This document shows, piece after piece, positions 20,833-20,887 of a stretch of 20,887 nucleotides of DNA. This DNA is from a virus. The notes under the pieces were generated by a model. That model had not been told where the DNA came from and did no database searches. It saw nothing but the letters and a program-made list of their open reading frames with translations. The stretch covers positions 1-20,887 of the IMG/VR virus record IMGVR_UViG_3300037041_000124, one strand, 5' to 3'. Every line of letters begins with the position of its first letter. Positions within the stretch are counted from its first letter, which is position 1. Position numbers and translations under genes: made by a program.

Positions 20833-20887
20833 TTAATATTTTCTAAATTCTATTACTGTGTCATTTAATAACCCGTCTGCTAATCCT
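20833..20887 (-). CDS. 3' end of an unidentified upstream gene (partial)
   Basis: The minus strand is open from the window edge to a TAA at 20835-20833, encoding the last 17 residues, GLADGLLNDTVIEFRKY. The stop lies three bases before the tape-measure start, as expected for the same operon. In many siphoviruses a tail protein or chaperone gene precedes the tape measure, but the visible part is too short to identify it. Confidence 0.5.
   Translation of the reverse strand, partial: GLADGLLNDTVIEFRKY

Noticed and set aside
1-20887. CRISPR array, tRNA, insertion sequence, integrase or reverse transcriptase (DGR)
   Set aside because: No regularly spaced long repeats, cloverleaf-like sequences, transposase or RT motifs, or template/variable repeats were seen on either strand.

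Overview
The window is a segment of a tailed double-stranded DNA phage, or a prophage copy of one, of a low-GC member of the Bacteroidetes. A Flavobacteriia-type host is likely. The evidence for the host group is AT-rich DNA, AT-rich translation starts without strong Shine-Dalgarno sites, and promoters of the Bacteroidetes type (-7 TAnnTTTG, with TTG 19 bases upstream in the two best cases). The evidence for a phage is a run of portal, capsid, protease/scaffold, tape-measure, tail-fibre, holin, endolysin and replication/recombination genes. No tail sheath is visible, so a siphovirus is the best guess. No integrase, terminase or host gene is present, so virulent phage and prophage cannot be told apart.

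All genes but two lie on the minus strand, so transcription runs from high to low coordinates. Morphogenesis (20887-9178): end of an unknown gene, tape measure, tail-completion candidate, tail fibre, two small proteins, prohead protease/scaffold, major capsid protein, tail-tube candidate, a small protein, portal, head-tail adaptor candidate and a small protein. Two divergent paralogues that look like tail assembly chaperones (14268-15516) sit inside this block on the plus strand, with their own promoter-like site. Rho-independent terminators follow the capsid and tube-candidate genes. Lysis (9178-7725): holin, GH108-type endolysin and a probable unimolecular spanin. A DEDD exonuclease with a C-terminal zinc ribbon comes next, and the block ends at a strong terminator (6852-6885).

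A 350-base control region (6565-6918) holds that terminator, a promoter and short direct repeats. It feeds a dense cluster of overlapping small genes of unknown function (6564-5162, several under 60 codons), then an orphan cytosine-5 DNA methyltransferase and a free-standing DnaA domain IV-like DNA-binding protein. A second promoter (3941-3970) with a structured leader drives the replication genes: a small ORF, a winged-helix initiator, a Twinkle/gp4-like helicase, a coiled-coil protein and a NinG recombination nuclease. A third promoter (1295-1324) drives an ERF annealing protein, a YqaJ/RecB-like exonuclease and a 30-residue membrane protein.

The most interesting signals are: helically phased GGTC iterons inside the initiator gene that cross reading frames (candidate origin); the small DnaA-like protein together with a DnaA-box match overlapping a phage promoter; the spanin candidate; the opposite-strand chaperone pair; and the leader that can fold into alternative structures. 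All functions are read from sequence alone.
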